A DNA stretch of 64,000 nucleotides, from positions 620,001 to 684,000 of the forward strand of contig NZ_JARVKY010000002.1 of assembly GCF_029813785.1 (NCBI RefSeq), read 5' to 3'. The position numbers were made by a program, and so were the translations under genes. Under the pieces are notes generated by a model. The model was not told the origin of the DNA and searched no databases. It saw only the letters and a program-made list of their open reading frames with translations. This document shows positions 17,238-26,905 of the stretch, one piece after another. Numbering within the stretch: position 1 is the stretch's first letter; each line of letters starts with the position of its first letter. The stretch is from Streptomyces sp. DH41. GTDB taxonomy: Bacteria; Actinomycetota; Actinomycetes; Streptomycetales; Streptomycetaceae.

Positions 17238-18446
17238 ATGCCCGCAGATCTCGCCGTCATCGGACTCGGCCCGTACGGCCTGCCCCTGGCCCAGGCCGCC
17301 GTCGCCGCGGGCATCCCCACCCTCGGCTACCGCACCGGCCCCGAGGCCGACCCGCTCACCCCCGCCGAGGTGCGCCGGATGCTCGCGACGGGCTTCCGCA
17401 CCCCCGCCGGTCCGGACGAGCTGGGCCGCGTCCGCACCGCCGTCATCTGCGCCCCCACCTCGCCGGGCGCGGACGGCGGCCTGGACCTGACCCAGGTGGA
17501 GGCGGCCGCCCGCACCCTGGCCGCCCACATGCGCCCGCACACCACGGTGATCCTGGAGTCACCCGTGCGGCCGGGGACGACGGAGGAGTTCCTGCGCCCC
17601 CTCCTGGAGCGGGGCTCCGGGCTGCGCGCCGGCCGCGACTTCCACCTCGCCTACTCCCCCAGCCGCGTCGACCCCGGCAACCGCGACTTCACCCCGGCCA
17701 ACACCCCGAAGGTCATCGGCGGCCTCACCCCCGCCTGCACCGAGTCGGCCGCCACCTTCTACGGCCGCCTCACCGACAAGGTCGTACGCGCGCGTGGCCC
17801 CCGCGAGGCGGAGACGGTCCAGCTCCTGGAGACCAACTTCCGGCACGTCAACATCGCCCTCGTCAACGAGATGGCCGTCCTCTGCGACGACCTGGGCGTC
17901 GACCTGTGGGACGTCCTGCGCTGCGCCGAGACCAAGCCGTTCGGCTTCCAGGCCTTCCGCCCCGGCCCCGGCGTCGGCGGCCACTCCGTCCCGCAGGACC
18001 TGACCGGCCAGGCCCCCCACAGCCTGCGCATGGTGGAACTGGCCCAGCAGGTCAACTCCCAGATGCCCCGCTACGTCGTCCAGCGCGCCGCCGCCCTCCT
18101 CAACGAGCACGGCAAGTCCGCGCGCGGCGCCCGCGTCCTGCTCCTCGGCGTCACCTACAAGGCCGACCTCGCCGACCGGCAGGCCTCCCCGGCCGAGGAG
18201 ATCGCGACCCGCCTGATGTCGATGGGCGCCGCCGTCAGCTACCACGACCCGCACATCCCGTCCTGGAAGGTCCTGGACCGCCCCGTCCCCCGCGCCGACT
18301 CCCTCTACGAGACCGCCGCCGACGCCGACCTGACGATCCTCCTCCAGCAGCACCGCACGTACGACCTCCAGGGCCTGTCGGTGAAGGCCCAGCTGCTGCT
18401 GGACACGCGGGGGGCGACGCCCACGGGGGCGGCGCACCGGTTGTGA
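17238..18446 (+). CDS. Nucleotide-sugar dehydrogenase homologue with Cys-to-Ser active site
   Basis: UDP-glucose/GDP-mannose dehydrogenase superfamily, 402 aa, from ATG 17238 (GAAGGA upstream). The NAD-binding loop is unusual, GLGPYGLPLA rather than GLGYVGLP. The middle domain carries YSPSRVDPGN and ETNFRHVNIALVNEMA. The segment that normally holds the catalytic Cys reads PGVGGHSVPQD: the family has GGHC or GGSC at this point. The C-terminal domain has GVTYKADLADRQASPA. Family members oxidise a sugar C6 alcohol twice through a Cys thiohemiacetal, so Ser here suggests loss or change of the second oxidation. No glycosyltransferase or other sugar gene is adjacent. Product and substrate are unknown. 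Confidence 0.8.
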   Translation: MPADLAVIGLGPYGLPLAQAAVAAGIPTLGYRTGPEADPLTPAEVRRMLATGFRTPAGPDELGRVRTAVICAPTSPGADGGLDLTQVEAAARTLAAHMRPHTTVILESPVRPGTTEEFLRPLLERGSGLRAGRDFHLAYSPSRVDPGNRDFTPANTPKVIGGLTPACTESAATFYGRLTDKVVRARGPREAETVQLLETNFRHVNIALVNEMAVLCDDLGVDLWDVLRCAETKPFGFQAFRPGPGVGGHSVPQDLTGQAPHSLRMVELAQQVNSQMPRYVVQRAAALLNEHGKSARGARVLLLGVTYKADLADRQASPAEEIATRLMSMGAAVSYHDPHIPSWKVLDRPVPRADSLYETAADADLTILLQQHRTYDLQGLSVKAQLLLDTRGATPTGAAHRL

Positions 18447-18507
18447 GGAGGGGGCGCGCGGGGTGACCGTGCCACGCGCTCCCGCGCACGCCTCTCAGCA
18501 TGCGAAA

Positions 18508-18541
18508 GAGGCCGGTCGCCCCCTCAAGGGCCACCGGCCTC
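18508..18541. terminator. Hairpin between convergent genes
   Basis: Inverted repeat GAGGCCGGT (18508-18516) and ACCGGCCTC (18533-18541) with a 16-nt loop, placed after the nucleotide-sugar dehydrogenase stop and before the guaB3 stop on the opposite strand. Confidence 0.6.
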
Positions 18542-18576
18542 CTCAGAGCGCCGCCAGAGCCGTCGGACCCGTAAGA

Positions 18577-18621
18577 GAGCCGTCTGAGCCGTCAGAGCCG
18601 TCAGAGCCGTCAGAGCCGTCA
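18577..18621 (+). repeat. Five tandem copies of a 9-bp unit
   Basis: GAGCCGTCT once, then GAGCCGTCA four times without interruption, ending 12 bases short of the guaB3 stop codon. It is outside any reading frame I accept. Copy number is likely to vary by slippage. Confidence 0.8.
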
Positions 18622-18632
18622 GACGACTACCG

Positions 18633-19757
18633 CTACCGCCGGTGCTGCGAGTCCCCCACCGTCACCTCGACGCGCTGGAACTCCTTCAGCTCGCTGTACC
18701 CGGTCGTCGACATCGCCCGGCGCAGCGCGCCGAAGAAGTTCATCGAGCCGTCGGGGTTGCGGGACGGGCCGGTGAGGATCTCCTCGATGGTGCCGACCGT
18801 GCCGAGGTCGACCTTCTTGCCGCGGGGCAGCTCCTCGTTGACGGCCTCCATGCCCCAGTGGTTGCCCCTGCCCGGCGCGTCGGTCGCGCGGGCCAGCGGG
18901 GAGCCCATCATCACCGAGTCGGCGCCGCAGGCGATGGCCTTGGGCAGGTCGCCGGACCAGCCGACACCGCCGTCGGCGATGACGTGCACGTACCGGCCGC
19001 CGGACTCGTCCATGTAGTCGCGGCGGGCCGCCGCCACGTCCGCCACGGCCGTGGCCATGGGCACCTGGATGCCGAGCACGTTGCGCGTGGTGTGGGCGGC
19101 GCCGCCGCCGAAGCCGACGAGGACGCCCGCCGCGCCGGTGCGCATCAGGTGCAGGGCGGCGGTGTACGTGGCACAGCCGCCGACGATCACCGGGACGTCC
19201 AGCTCGTAGATGAACTGCTTCAGGTTCAGCGGCTCGTGCGAGCCGGAGACGTGCTCCGCGGAGACGGTGGTGCCGCGGATGACGAAGATGTCCACGCCCG
19301 CGTCGACGACGGCCTTGGAGAACTGGGCGGTGCGCTGCGGGGAGAGCGCGGCGGCGGTGACCACGCCCGAGTCGCGCACCTCCTTGATGCGCTGCCCGAT
19401 CAGCTCCTCCTTGATGGGAGCCGCGTAGATCTCCTGGAGGCGGCGGGTCGCGTTGTCCGTGTCCAGTTCCGCGATCTCGTCGAGCAGCGGCTGCGGGTCC
19501 TCGTACCGGGTCCACAGGCCTTCGAGGTTCAGTACGCCGAGGCCGCCCAGCTCGCCGATGCGGATGGCGGTGGCCGGGGAGACGACCGAGTCCATGGGAG
19601 CGGCCAGGAACGGCAGCTCGAAGCGGTAGGCGTCGATCTGCCAGGCGATCGAGACCTCCTTCGGGTCCCGCGTACGGCGGCTGGGGACGACGGCGATGTC
19701 GTCGAAGGCGTACGCCCGGCGGCCGCGCTTGCCGCGCCCGATCTCGATCTCAGTCAC
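18633..19757 (-). CDS. guaB3: GuaB3 family IMP dehydrogenase-related protein
   Basis: TIM-barrel protein of 374 aa in the IMPDH/GMP reductase superfamily, of the actinobacterial/cyanobacterial GuaB3 type. It lacks the CBS pair of true IMP dehydrogenase. The loop that carries the catalytic Cys in IMPDH (SICTTR) reads AAHTTR here, so the nucleophile is absent. IADGGVGWSGDLPKAIACGADSVMMGS-type phosphate-binding elements are present. Start is GTG at 19757 with GGGAAAGG upstream. It follows guaB2 on the same strand by 140 nt with a strong hairpin between, so it is likely to be separately controlled. Whether it makes XMP, reduces GMP or is regulatory cannot be decided from sequence. Confidence 0.88.
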   Translation of the reverse strand: MTEIEIGRGKRGRRAYAFDDIAVVPSRRTRDPKEVSIAWQIDAYRFELPFLAAPMDSVVSPATAIRIGELGGLGVLNLEGLWTRYEDPQPLLDEIAELDTDNATRRLQEIYAAPIKEELIGQRIKEVRDSGVVTAAALSPQRTAQFSKAVVDAGVDIFVIRGTTVSAEHVSGSHEPLNLKQFIYELDVPVIVGGCATYTAALHLMRTGAAGVLVGFGGGAAHTTRNVLGIQVPMATAVADVAAARRDYMDESGGRYVHVIADGGVGWSGDLPKAIACGADSVMMGSPLARATDAPGRGNHWGMEAVNEELPRGKKVDLGTVGTIEEILTGPSRNPDGSMNFFGALRRAMSTTGYSELKEFQRVEVTVGDSQHRR

Positions 19758-19838
19758 GTCTGTGGCCTTTCCCTGATGCGTTGCAGCGCCTTCCAGTATC
19801 CCCGACGGGCGCGGCGGGTCTCCCCGACGGGCGCGCCG

Positions 19839-19870
19839 AGGGCGGCCCCGGATGTTCCCGGGGCCGCCCT
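19839..19870 (-). terminator. Strong hairpin downstream of guaB2
   Basis: Perfect 13-bp stem (19839-19851 paired with 19858-19870, starting AGGGCGGCCCCGG) around a 6-nt loop. It lies 28 nt past the guaB2 stop and before guaB3, without a T-run, as is common for Streptomyces terminators. Confidence 0.8.
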
Positions 19871-19897
19871 GGAAGGCGTTCTGCCTACTTCTTCTGC

Positions 19898-21445
<1,548 letters not shown>

Positions 21446-21543
21446 CTAACGGGAAGTGGGCGTGGCTCATTCCACGATCAAGGCAGCCCATGCTCTTCGT
21501 AGCTTCGTACGGACGGTGGCCGCCGCCCGTCGCACGACGCCGA

Positions 21544-22221
21544 CTACTGCTCCGCCAGGGCCCGCAGCCGGCTCAGCGCCCGGTGCTGTGCGACCCGCAC
21601 GGCACCTGGTGACATTCCCAACATCTGCCCGGTCTCCTCGGCGGTGAGCCCGACCGCGATGCGCAGCAGGAGCAGCTCGCGCTGGTTCTCCGGCAGGTTG
21701 GCCAGGAGTTTCTTGGCCCAGGCGGCGTCGCTGTTGAGCAGCGCGCGCTCCTCCGGGCCCAGTGAGTCGTCCGGCCGCTCGGGCATCTCGTCGGACGGGA
21801 CGGCCGTCGAGCCGGGGTGGCGCATCGCCGCGCGCTGGAGGTCGGCGACCTTGTGGGCGGCGATGGCGAAGACGAACGCCTCGAACGGGCGGCCGGTGTC
21901 CTTGTAGCGGGGCAGCGCGAGCAGCACCGCGACGCAGACCTCCTGGGCGAGGTCCTCGACGAAGTGCCGGGCGTCGCCGGGCAGCCGGGACAGCCGGGTG
22001 CGGCAGTAGCGCAGCGCCAGGGGGTGGACATGGGCGAGCAGGTCGTGCGTGGCCTGCTCGTCCCCGTCGACGGCGCGGTGGACGAGCCCACCGACCGTCC
22101 CTTGATCAGGGGCCGCCTCGTCGTCACGCATCGGTCCATGGTGCCTTGCGGCTGTCCGATCCGTGGCTCCGTGCCCGTTGTTGTGCACCGAAGCGTTATG
22201 AGCAGGTGCGCCGGAACTCAT
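21544..22221 (-). CDS. SigD-like sigma factor
   Basis: Sigma-70 family regulator of 225 aa starting at ATG 22221, 8 nt after GGGGAGGG; a shorter start at 22131 is possible. Region 2 is at about residues 65-130 ([45 protein letters not shown]). Region 4 is the C-terminal helix-turn-helix ([31 protein letters not shown]). It has no obvious anti-sigma partner next to it. The same gene order next to guaB2 in mycobacteria holds sigD, so this is probably the orthologue. The N-terminal 45 residues are His/Asn/Gly-rich and disordered. Regulon unknown. Confidence 0.88.
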   Translation of the reverse strand: MSSGAPAHNASVHNNGHGATDRTAARHHGPMRDDEAAPDQGTVGGLVHRAVDGDEQATHDLLAHVHPLALRYCRTRLSRLPGDARHFVEDLAQEVCVAVLLALPRYKDTGRPFEAFVFAIAAHKVADLQRAAMRHPGSTAVPSDEMPERPDDSLGPEERALLNSDAAWAKKLLANLPENQRELLLLRIAVGLTAEETGQMLGMSPGAVRVAQHRALSRLRALAEQ

Positions 22222-22410
22222 ACCCTGCGCCCTCCCCTTCCGCTCGACCGACTCGTCCCCGAGGAACTCCACACCTCAAGGATGCGTCATCCGCGGCGAA
22301 ACGAGCAGCGGGCGCCCGGCGGGTCGCCTTGTCACCCCCGCTCACCTCGCGATAAGCGGGGCCCGTGGCGTCCCCGGCGGGCCCTTCCGGCCTCCACCGC
22401 ACGGGGCGCC

Positions 22411-23022
22411 CTAGCGAACCAGGCCCCACCGGAAGCCGAGCGCGACCGCGTGCGCCCGGTCCGAGGCACCGAGCTTCTTGAAGAGCCGCCGCGCGTGGGT
22501 CTTGACGGTGTCCTCGGAGAGGAACAGCTCACGGCCGATCTCCGCGTTGGAGCGGCCGTGGCTCATGCCCTCCAGGACCTGGATCTCACGCGCGGTGAGG
22601 GTGGGCGCGGCACCCATCTCGGCCGAGCGCAGCCGGCGCGGGGCGAGCCGCCAGGTCGGGTCGGCGAGGGCCTGTGTGACCGTGGCGCGCAGCTCGGCGC
22701 GCGAGGCGTCCTTGTGCAGGTAGCCGCGGGCACCGGCGGCGACCGCGAGGGCCACGCCGTCCAGGTCCTCGGCGACGGTGAGCATGATGATGCGCGCGCC
22801 GGGGTCGGCGGACAGCAGCCGCCGGACGGTCTCGACGCCGCCCAGGCCGGGCATGCGCACGTCCATCAGAATCAGATCCGAGCGGTCGGCACCCCAGCGG
22901 CGGAGGACTTCCTCGCCGTTGGCGGCCGTCGTCACGCGCTCGACGCCGGGCACGGTCGCGACCGCCCGGCGAAGCGCCTCTCGGGCAAGCGGGGAGTCGT
23001 CGCAGACGAGGACGGAAGTCAT
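22411..23022 (-). CDS. bldM: BldM developmental response regulator
   Basis: NarL/FixJ-type response regulator of 203 aa controlling aerial development in Streptomyces. The receiver domain has DD at residues 8-9, the phospho-acceptor position Asp54 in LILMDVRMPG, Thr in IIMLTVAED and Lys in YLHKDAS. The C-terminal LuxR-type helix-turn-helix is LTAREIQVLEGMSHGRSNAEIGRELFLSEDTVKTHARRLFKKLG in shorter segments from about residue 138. In S. coelicolor BldM acts without phosphorylation, as a homodimer or with WhiI. It is divergent from whiD and has a sigma-BldN promoter upstream. No sensor kinase is adjacent, consistent with an orphan regulator. Confidence 0.96.
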   Translation of the reverse strand: MTSVLVCDDSPLAREALRRAVATVPGVERVTTAANGEEVLRRWGADRSDLILMDVRMPGLGGVETVRRLLSADPGARIIMLTVAEDLDGVALAVAAGARGYLHKDASRAELRATVTQALADPTWRLAPRRLRSAEMGAAPTLTAREIQVLEGMSHGRSNAEIGRELFLSEDTVKTHARRLFKKLGASDRAHAVALGFRWGLVR

Positions 23023-23146
23023 GGCCGTCCTCCGCAGCTGATGCGCGTCACGTTGAGCCTCCAGGCTGGTACGAAATCGTCACCTGTGCGGTCGACCGTC
23101 CCGGACGCCCGCCCGAGCACTTGTTCCTTCAACCGCCTCCGCACTC

Positions 23147-23174
23147 TCAACGACGGTCACTCGAAAGAGTTACG
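23147..23174 (-). promoter_or_regulatory. Sigma-BldN promoter of bldM
   Basis: On the minus strand CGTAAC (23174-23169) and CGTTGA (23152-23147) are separated by exactly 16 nt, matching the published sigma-BldN consensus CGTAAC-N16-CGTTGA letter for letter. The -10 is about 125 nt upstream of the bldM start codon. The whole 389-bp divergent gap 23023-23411 has no gene and is markedly more A+T-rich near whiD, where its promoter(s) must lie; I cannot place those with confidence. Confidence 0.85.
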
Positions 23175-23411
23175 GGGCTGTGTGTCGTCTTCGGCACTCT
23201 ACGTGAGGGGACGGGCACGCAGCAGACATGCGCGTGGGACCCGCGCCGTTTCATCACAACCAGTGCCCCATTTAGCCGCTTTTCTTCCACTTCGCTGGTG
23301 TCTGAGGCTAGATTCGCAATGAGTCATATTTTCATCTCCTTAGATCGTAGTTGTACGGTCGTGGACGCTGGGTTCCCGCATCTACCCATATCGGCTACAA
23401 GGGGTCACGCA

Positions 23412-23744
23412 ATGGCAGATTTCTCCCGCCTTCCCGGACCGAACGCGGACCTGTGGGACTGGCAGCTCCTGGCCGCGTGCCGCGGGGTGGACAGCTCGCT
23501 CTTCTTCCATCCGGAAGGCGAACGCGGTGCGGCGCGAAGTGCTCGCGAGAACTCGGCCAAGGAGGTCTGCATGAGGTGTCCGGTACGCGCAGAGTGCGCG
23601 GCGCACGCGCTGGCGGTGCGTGAGCCGTACGGGGTGTGGGGCGGCCTGACCGAGGACGAGCGCGAGGAGCTCATGGGACGGGCCCGCAACCGCCTGGTGG
23701 CAGCGACGGCGTCGGCCGGCGGGGAGACGGCCGCACATCACTGA
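23412..23744 (+). CDS. whiD: WhiD, WhiB-family [4Fe-4S] developmental regulator
   Basis: Wbl protein of 110 aa required for late sporulation in Streptomyces. The four cluster-binding cysteines are Cys23, Cys53, Cys56 and Cys62 (LAACRG, EVCMRCPVRAEC), the same positions as in S. coelicolor WhiD. The family turn GVWGG and a basic C-terminal helix (RARNRLVAATAS) follow. Wbl proteins bind region 4 of the principal sigma factor. Start at ATG 23412 with AAGGGG 9 nt before it; the ATG at 23319 in frame would add a non-homologous leader. It is divergent from bldM. Confidence 0.95.
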   Translation: MADFSRLPGPNADLWDWQLLAACRGVDSSLFFHPEGERGAARSARENSAKEVCMRCPVRAECAAHALAVREPYGVWGGLTEDEREELMGRARNRLVAATASAGGETAAHH

Positions 23745-23851
23745 AGGAACGTTTCTCTGTTACGAGACTCCGCTACGGACTTCCGAGGCTCCGCCACGGA
23801 CCGACGAGGCCCCGATACGGGCACGCGGGCGGTGCCCCGGACCGCCGCCGC

Positions 23852-24772
23852 TCAGCGCGCGGCCGACTGGCGCGCCCCCGCCCGGGCGAGCTCGTCCAGC
23901 GTCGCCGCCACCGCCGGTACCTGGGCCAGGTCCGGCAGGGTGAGCGCGACGATCTCCCGCCGCACCGCCGGCTCCAGCGTCACCGTGCGTACACCCCGGG
24001 GCCGTACGGACTCGACGGCGAGCTGGGGCAGTACGGCCACGCCCAGACCGGCCCCGACCAGGCCGGCGACCGCCGGGTAGTCGTCGGTCGCGAAGTCGAT
24101 GCGGGGTGTGAAGCCGGCCCCCTCGCAGACCTCGACCAGCTGACCACGACAGCGCGGGCAGCCCGCGATCCACGGGTCCCGGGCCAGTTCCCCGATGGCC
24201 ACCGACCCGCCCGGCTCCGTACGCGCGAGCCGGTGCCCCTCGGGCACCAGCGCCACGAGGCGGTCGGTCAGCAGCGGCCGTACGACGAGGTCGTCCCACT
24301 CCTCCGCGCCGGCCGCGCCCTCGTAGCGGAAGGCGAGCGCCACGTCGCAGTCGCCCTCGCGCAGCAGCTCGACGGAGTTCGGCGGCTCGGCCTCCTCCAG
24401 GAAGACCCGGGTGCCGGGGTGCGCGGCACGCAGCGCGGCCAGGGCGGTCGGTACGAGGGTGGAGCTGCCGCTGGGAAAGGAGACCAGCCGCACCCGCCCG
24501 GCGCGCAGCCCGGCGATGGCGGCGACCTCCTCCTCGGCCGCGGTCAGCCCGGCGAGGATTCCGGCGGCGTGCCGGACCAGCGACTCACCGGCCTGGGTCA
24601 GCCGCATCTCGCGTCCGGTGCGCACGAGCAGCGGGGTGCCGACGGAGGCCTCCAGGGCCTTCATCTGCTGGCTGACGGCGGGCTGGGTGCAGCCCAGCTC
24701 GCGCCCCGCGGCGGAGAAGGAACCGGTCGATGCCACGGCGCGCAGCACGCGGAGATGACGAGCCTCGATCAC
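23852..24772 (-). CDS. LysR-family transcriptional regulator
   Basis: DNA-binding regulator of 306 aa. The N-terminal winged helix-turn-helix (about residues 5-65; SFSAAGRELGCTQPAVSQQMKALE, in parts) is typical of the family. The co-inducer-binding domain spans residues 90-290. It is divergent from a MOSC-domain gene with an 80-bp gap (24773-24852), the usual arrangement in which a LysR regulator controls its neighbour and itself. The ligand is unknown. The 107 bp between its stop and whiD hold only degenerate short repeats. Confidence 0.88.
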   Translation of the reverse strand: MIEARHLRVLRAVASTGSFSAAGRELGCTQPAVSQQMKALEASVGTPLLVRTGREMRLTQAGESLVRHAAGILAGLTAAEEEVAAIAGLRAGRVRLVSFPSGSSTLVPTALAALRAAHPGTRVFLEEAEPPNSVELLREGDCDVALAFRYEGAAGAEEWDDLVVRPLLTDRLVALVPEGHRLARTEPGGSVAIGELARDPWIAGCPRCRGQLVEVCEGAGFTPRIDFATDDYPAVAGLVGAGLGVAVLPQLAVESVRPRGVRTVTLEPAVRREIVALTLPDLAQVPAVAATLDELARAGARQSAAR

Positions 24773-24852
24773 ACCTCAAGGATAAGCGACGCTTTGACCC
24801 AGCCCCGAATATCACGTCGACGCTTTGAAGCGGGTTGTCCTACCGTGCCGCC

Positions 24853-25521
24853 ATGGAGCTTCTGTCTGTCAACGTCGGCCGTGCGAAGACCGTGCCCTAC
24901 ACGGACCATCCCGAGGGCGTCACCGGCATCGACAAGCGGCCGGCCGACGGGGCCGTTCGGGTGACGGCGCCCGGGCCGAAGGGGGTCGGGGCGAGCGGGC
25001 TGGCCGGGGACACGGTGTGCGACACGCGCCATCACGGCGGCGACGACCAGGCGGTGTACGCGGTGGCGCGCGAGGACATGGACGACTGGGAGCGCGAGCT
25101 GGGCAGGCCGCTGCCGAACGGCGCCTTCGGCGAGAACCTCACCACGACGGGCCTGGACGTCTCCGGTGCCCTGATCGGCGAGCGCTGGCGGGTCGGGCCC
25201 GACCTGGTGCTGGAGGTCAGCTGCGGCCGTATTCCCTGCCGCACCTTCCAGGGTCACCTGGGTGAGAAGCGGTGGGTGCGGCGGTTCACGGAGAAGGGTG
25301 CGCCGGGCGCGTACCTGCGGGTGATCGAGCCCGGCGCGATACGGGCGGGCGACCCCGTCGAGATCGTCCACCGGCCCGGCCACGAGGTGACGGTCGCGTT
25401 GCAGTTCCGGGCGGTGACGACCGAGCGGGAGCTGCTGCCCCGGCTGCTCGACGCAGGTCAGGCGAACCACCCGGAGTCGCTGGCGGCGGCGCGGAAGTAC
25501 GTGGAGACGTACGGCGCCTGA
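24853..25521 (+). CDS. MOSC-domain protein, YiiM-like
   Basis: Protein of 222 aa with a MOSC domain, the sulfur-carrier fold found at the C-terminus of molybdenum cofactor sulfurases. Stand-alone YiiM proteins confer resistance to N-hydroxylated base analogues by reducing them with molybdenum cofactor. Seen: KGVGASGLAGDTVCDTRHHGG near residues 40-60, NGAFGENLTTTGLD, and the likely active Cys in EVSCGRIPCRTF (about residues 119-130). Start at ATG 24853. The adjacent divergent LysR gene is its probable regulator. The exact substrate is unknown. Confidence 0.87.
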   Translation: MELLSVNVGRAKTVPYTDHPEGVTGIDKRPADGAVRVTAPGPKGVGASGLAGDTVCDTRHHGGDDQAVYAVAREDMDDWERELGRPLPNGAFGENLTTTGLDVSGALIGERWRVGPDLVLEVSCGRIPCRTFQGHLGEKRWVRRFTEKGAPGAYLRVIEPGAIRAGDPVEIVHRPGHEVTVALQFRAVTTERELLPRLLDAGQANHPESLAAARKYVETYGA

Positions 25522-25562
25522 GCGAAACGGACGTGTCCGGTCCGGACCCATAACCTTGCGCC

Positions 25563-26336
25563 ATGACAACGGCATTGATTACGGGATCGACGGCGGGCAT
25601 CGGCGCCGCGTTCGCGCGACGGCTGGCGGCCGACGGACATGACCTGGTGCTGGTGGCCCGTGACACCGAGCGGCTGCGCGACCAGGCGACCGAACTGCAC
25701 GACCGGCACGGCATCGAGGCGAAGGTGCTGACGGCCGACCTGTCGACGGACGCCGGCATCGAGGCGGTGGCCGCCCGGCTGGGCGAGCGCCGAAGCCCCG
25801 TCGACCTGCTGATCAACAACGCCGGCTTCGGCAACAAGGGCCGCTTCCTCGACGTCTCCATGGCCGATGAGCTGACCATGCTCAAGGTGCACTGCGAGGC
25901 GGTGCTACGGCTGACCTCGGCGGCGGCGGAGACGATGCGGGAGCGGAAACGCGGCGGCGTGGTCAACGTGGCCTCGGTCGCCGCCTTCGTCCCGCGCGGC
26001 ACCTACGGCGCCTCCAAGGCGTGGGTCGTGCAGTTCACGCAGGGCGTCGCGAAGGACCTGGCCGGCAGCGGCGTACGCATGATGGCCCTCTGCCCCGGCT
26101 TCGTGCGCACCGAGTTCCACCAGCGGGCGGGCATGGGCACGGACAGCATCCCCGGCTGGATGTGGCTGGACGCGGACAAGGTCGTCGCGGCGGCCCTCGC
26201 CGACCTCGCCCGGGGCAAGTCCCTGTCCATCCCGGACCCCCGCTACAAGACCCTGATGGGCGCGGCGAAGCTGGTGCCACGGGGGATGCTGGGCGGGATC
26301 ACCTCACGGACGGGGCGGAAGTACGGGCCGCAGTAG
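25563..26336 (+). CDS. Short-chain dehydrogenase/reductase
   Basis: Classical SDR of 257 aa. The cofactor loop TGSTAGIGAAFA is at residues 7-18, the NNAG motif at about 86-90 (LLINNAGFGN), and the catalytic Tyr-x-x-x-Lys in YGASKAW (about residue 146). The Ser partner is in VVNVASVAAF. The C-terminus resembles DltE/YqjQ-type SDRs (KTLMGAAKLVPRGMLGG). It starts 41 nt after the MOSC gene on the same strand. Substrate not identifiable. The accessory island begins immediately after its stop. Confidence 0.88.
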   Translation: MTTALITGSTAGIGAAFARRLAADGHDLVLVARDTERLRDQATELHDRHGIEAKVLTADLSTDAGIEAVAARLGERRSPVDLLINNAGFGNKGRFLDVSMADELTMLKVHCEAVLRLTSAAAETMRERKRGGVVNVASVAAFVPRGTYGASKAWVVQFTQGVAKDLAGSGVRMMALCPGFVRTEFHQRAGMGTDSIPGWMWLDADKVVAAALADLARGKSLSIPDPRYKTLMGAAKLVPRGMLGGITSRTGRKYGPQ

Positions 26337-26372
26337 GGTTTCAGCTCCCCAACCAAGGAGGTGGGCGGCGGG

Positions 26373-26795
26373 CAAAGGGCTGGCCGAGGAACAGTCGGTG
26401 CGCTGGCAGGCTCTGCTGAAGGCGGACGCCAAGTTCGCCGCCACCGGCACTCTGGGCGCGGCGCTCGCGTCGTACACCCGGACGGCCTCAGAGCGCCTGC
26501 GCGGGCGGCTGCTCGACCTGGCGGAGCGCTCCGGGCCGCGGACGGTCCTGCTGGCCCATGACGCCGGGCCGGTCGCCCGTTACTGGGAGGCGGGCGGCAG
26601 AGAGCTGATGGCGGCGCTGCAGCAGTCGGCGCGCCGCGGCCCGCCGACACACCGCACGGGCTGTGGCTGCTGGTGCCGGCGGAGGACCCGCGGGCCACGC
26701 CGACGCTGGACGGGCGGACCGTGGAGGTGGTGGACCGGGTCACGGAGTGGGAGGTGCTGGACGGGTTGTTCGTGAAGAGCCTGCGGACCGGCTGA
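26373..26795 (+). pseudogene. Frameshifted C-terminal gene remnant, possibly BREX-2 pglW
   Basis: Coding-like sequence without a usable start. One frame reads SVRWQALLKADAKFAATG through RTVLLAHDAGPVARYWEAGG to about 26640. A single frame change then continues as PADTPHGLWLLVPAEDP through EWEVLDGLFVKSL to a stop at 26793-26795. The ending (HGLWLLxPxxDP, then a W-containing strand) is reminiscent of the C-terminal part of large BREX-2 proteins such as PglW. That link is from memory and is supported mainly by the pglX remnant 12.5 kb further along in the same orientation. It marks the left side of the accessory island. Confidence 0.5.
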
Positions 26796-26905
26796 TTCAC
26801 TCTCCTGATTACCCTGTTCGGCTTGCCAAGCATCGTTACCGACGATTCACTTGCACGAAATCGGGTGAGACTAGCCTGAGGACCGGATTTCGCAAGGGGG
26901 TGCGC

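Noticed and set aside
23745-23851. Short GC-rich repeats (CGAGGCTCCGCC-like) between whiD and the LysR gene
   Set aside because: Too degenerate and few to be called a CRISPR array or a defined repeat; at most a weak terminator region.
26373-26420. Search for an attachment site or tRNA at the left island border
   Set aside because: No tRNA-like sequence or matching direct repeat at 42 kb could be seen, so integration by a tRNA-targeting element is not supported.
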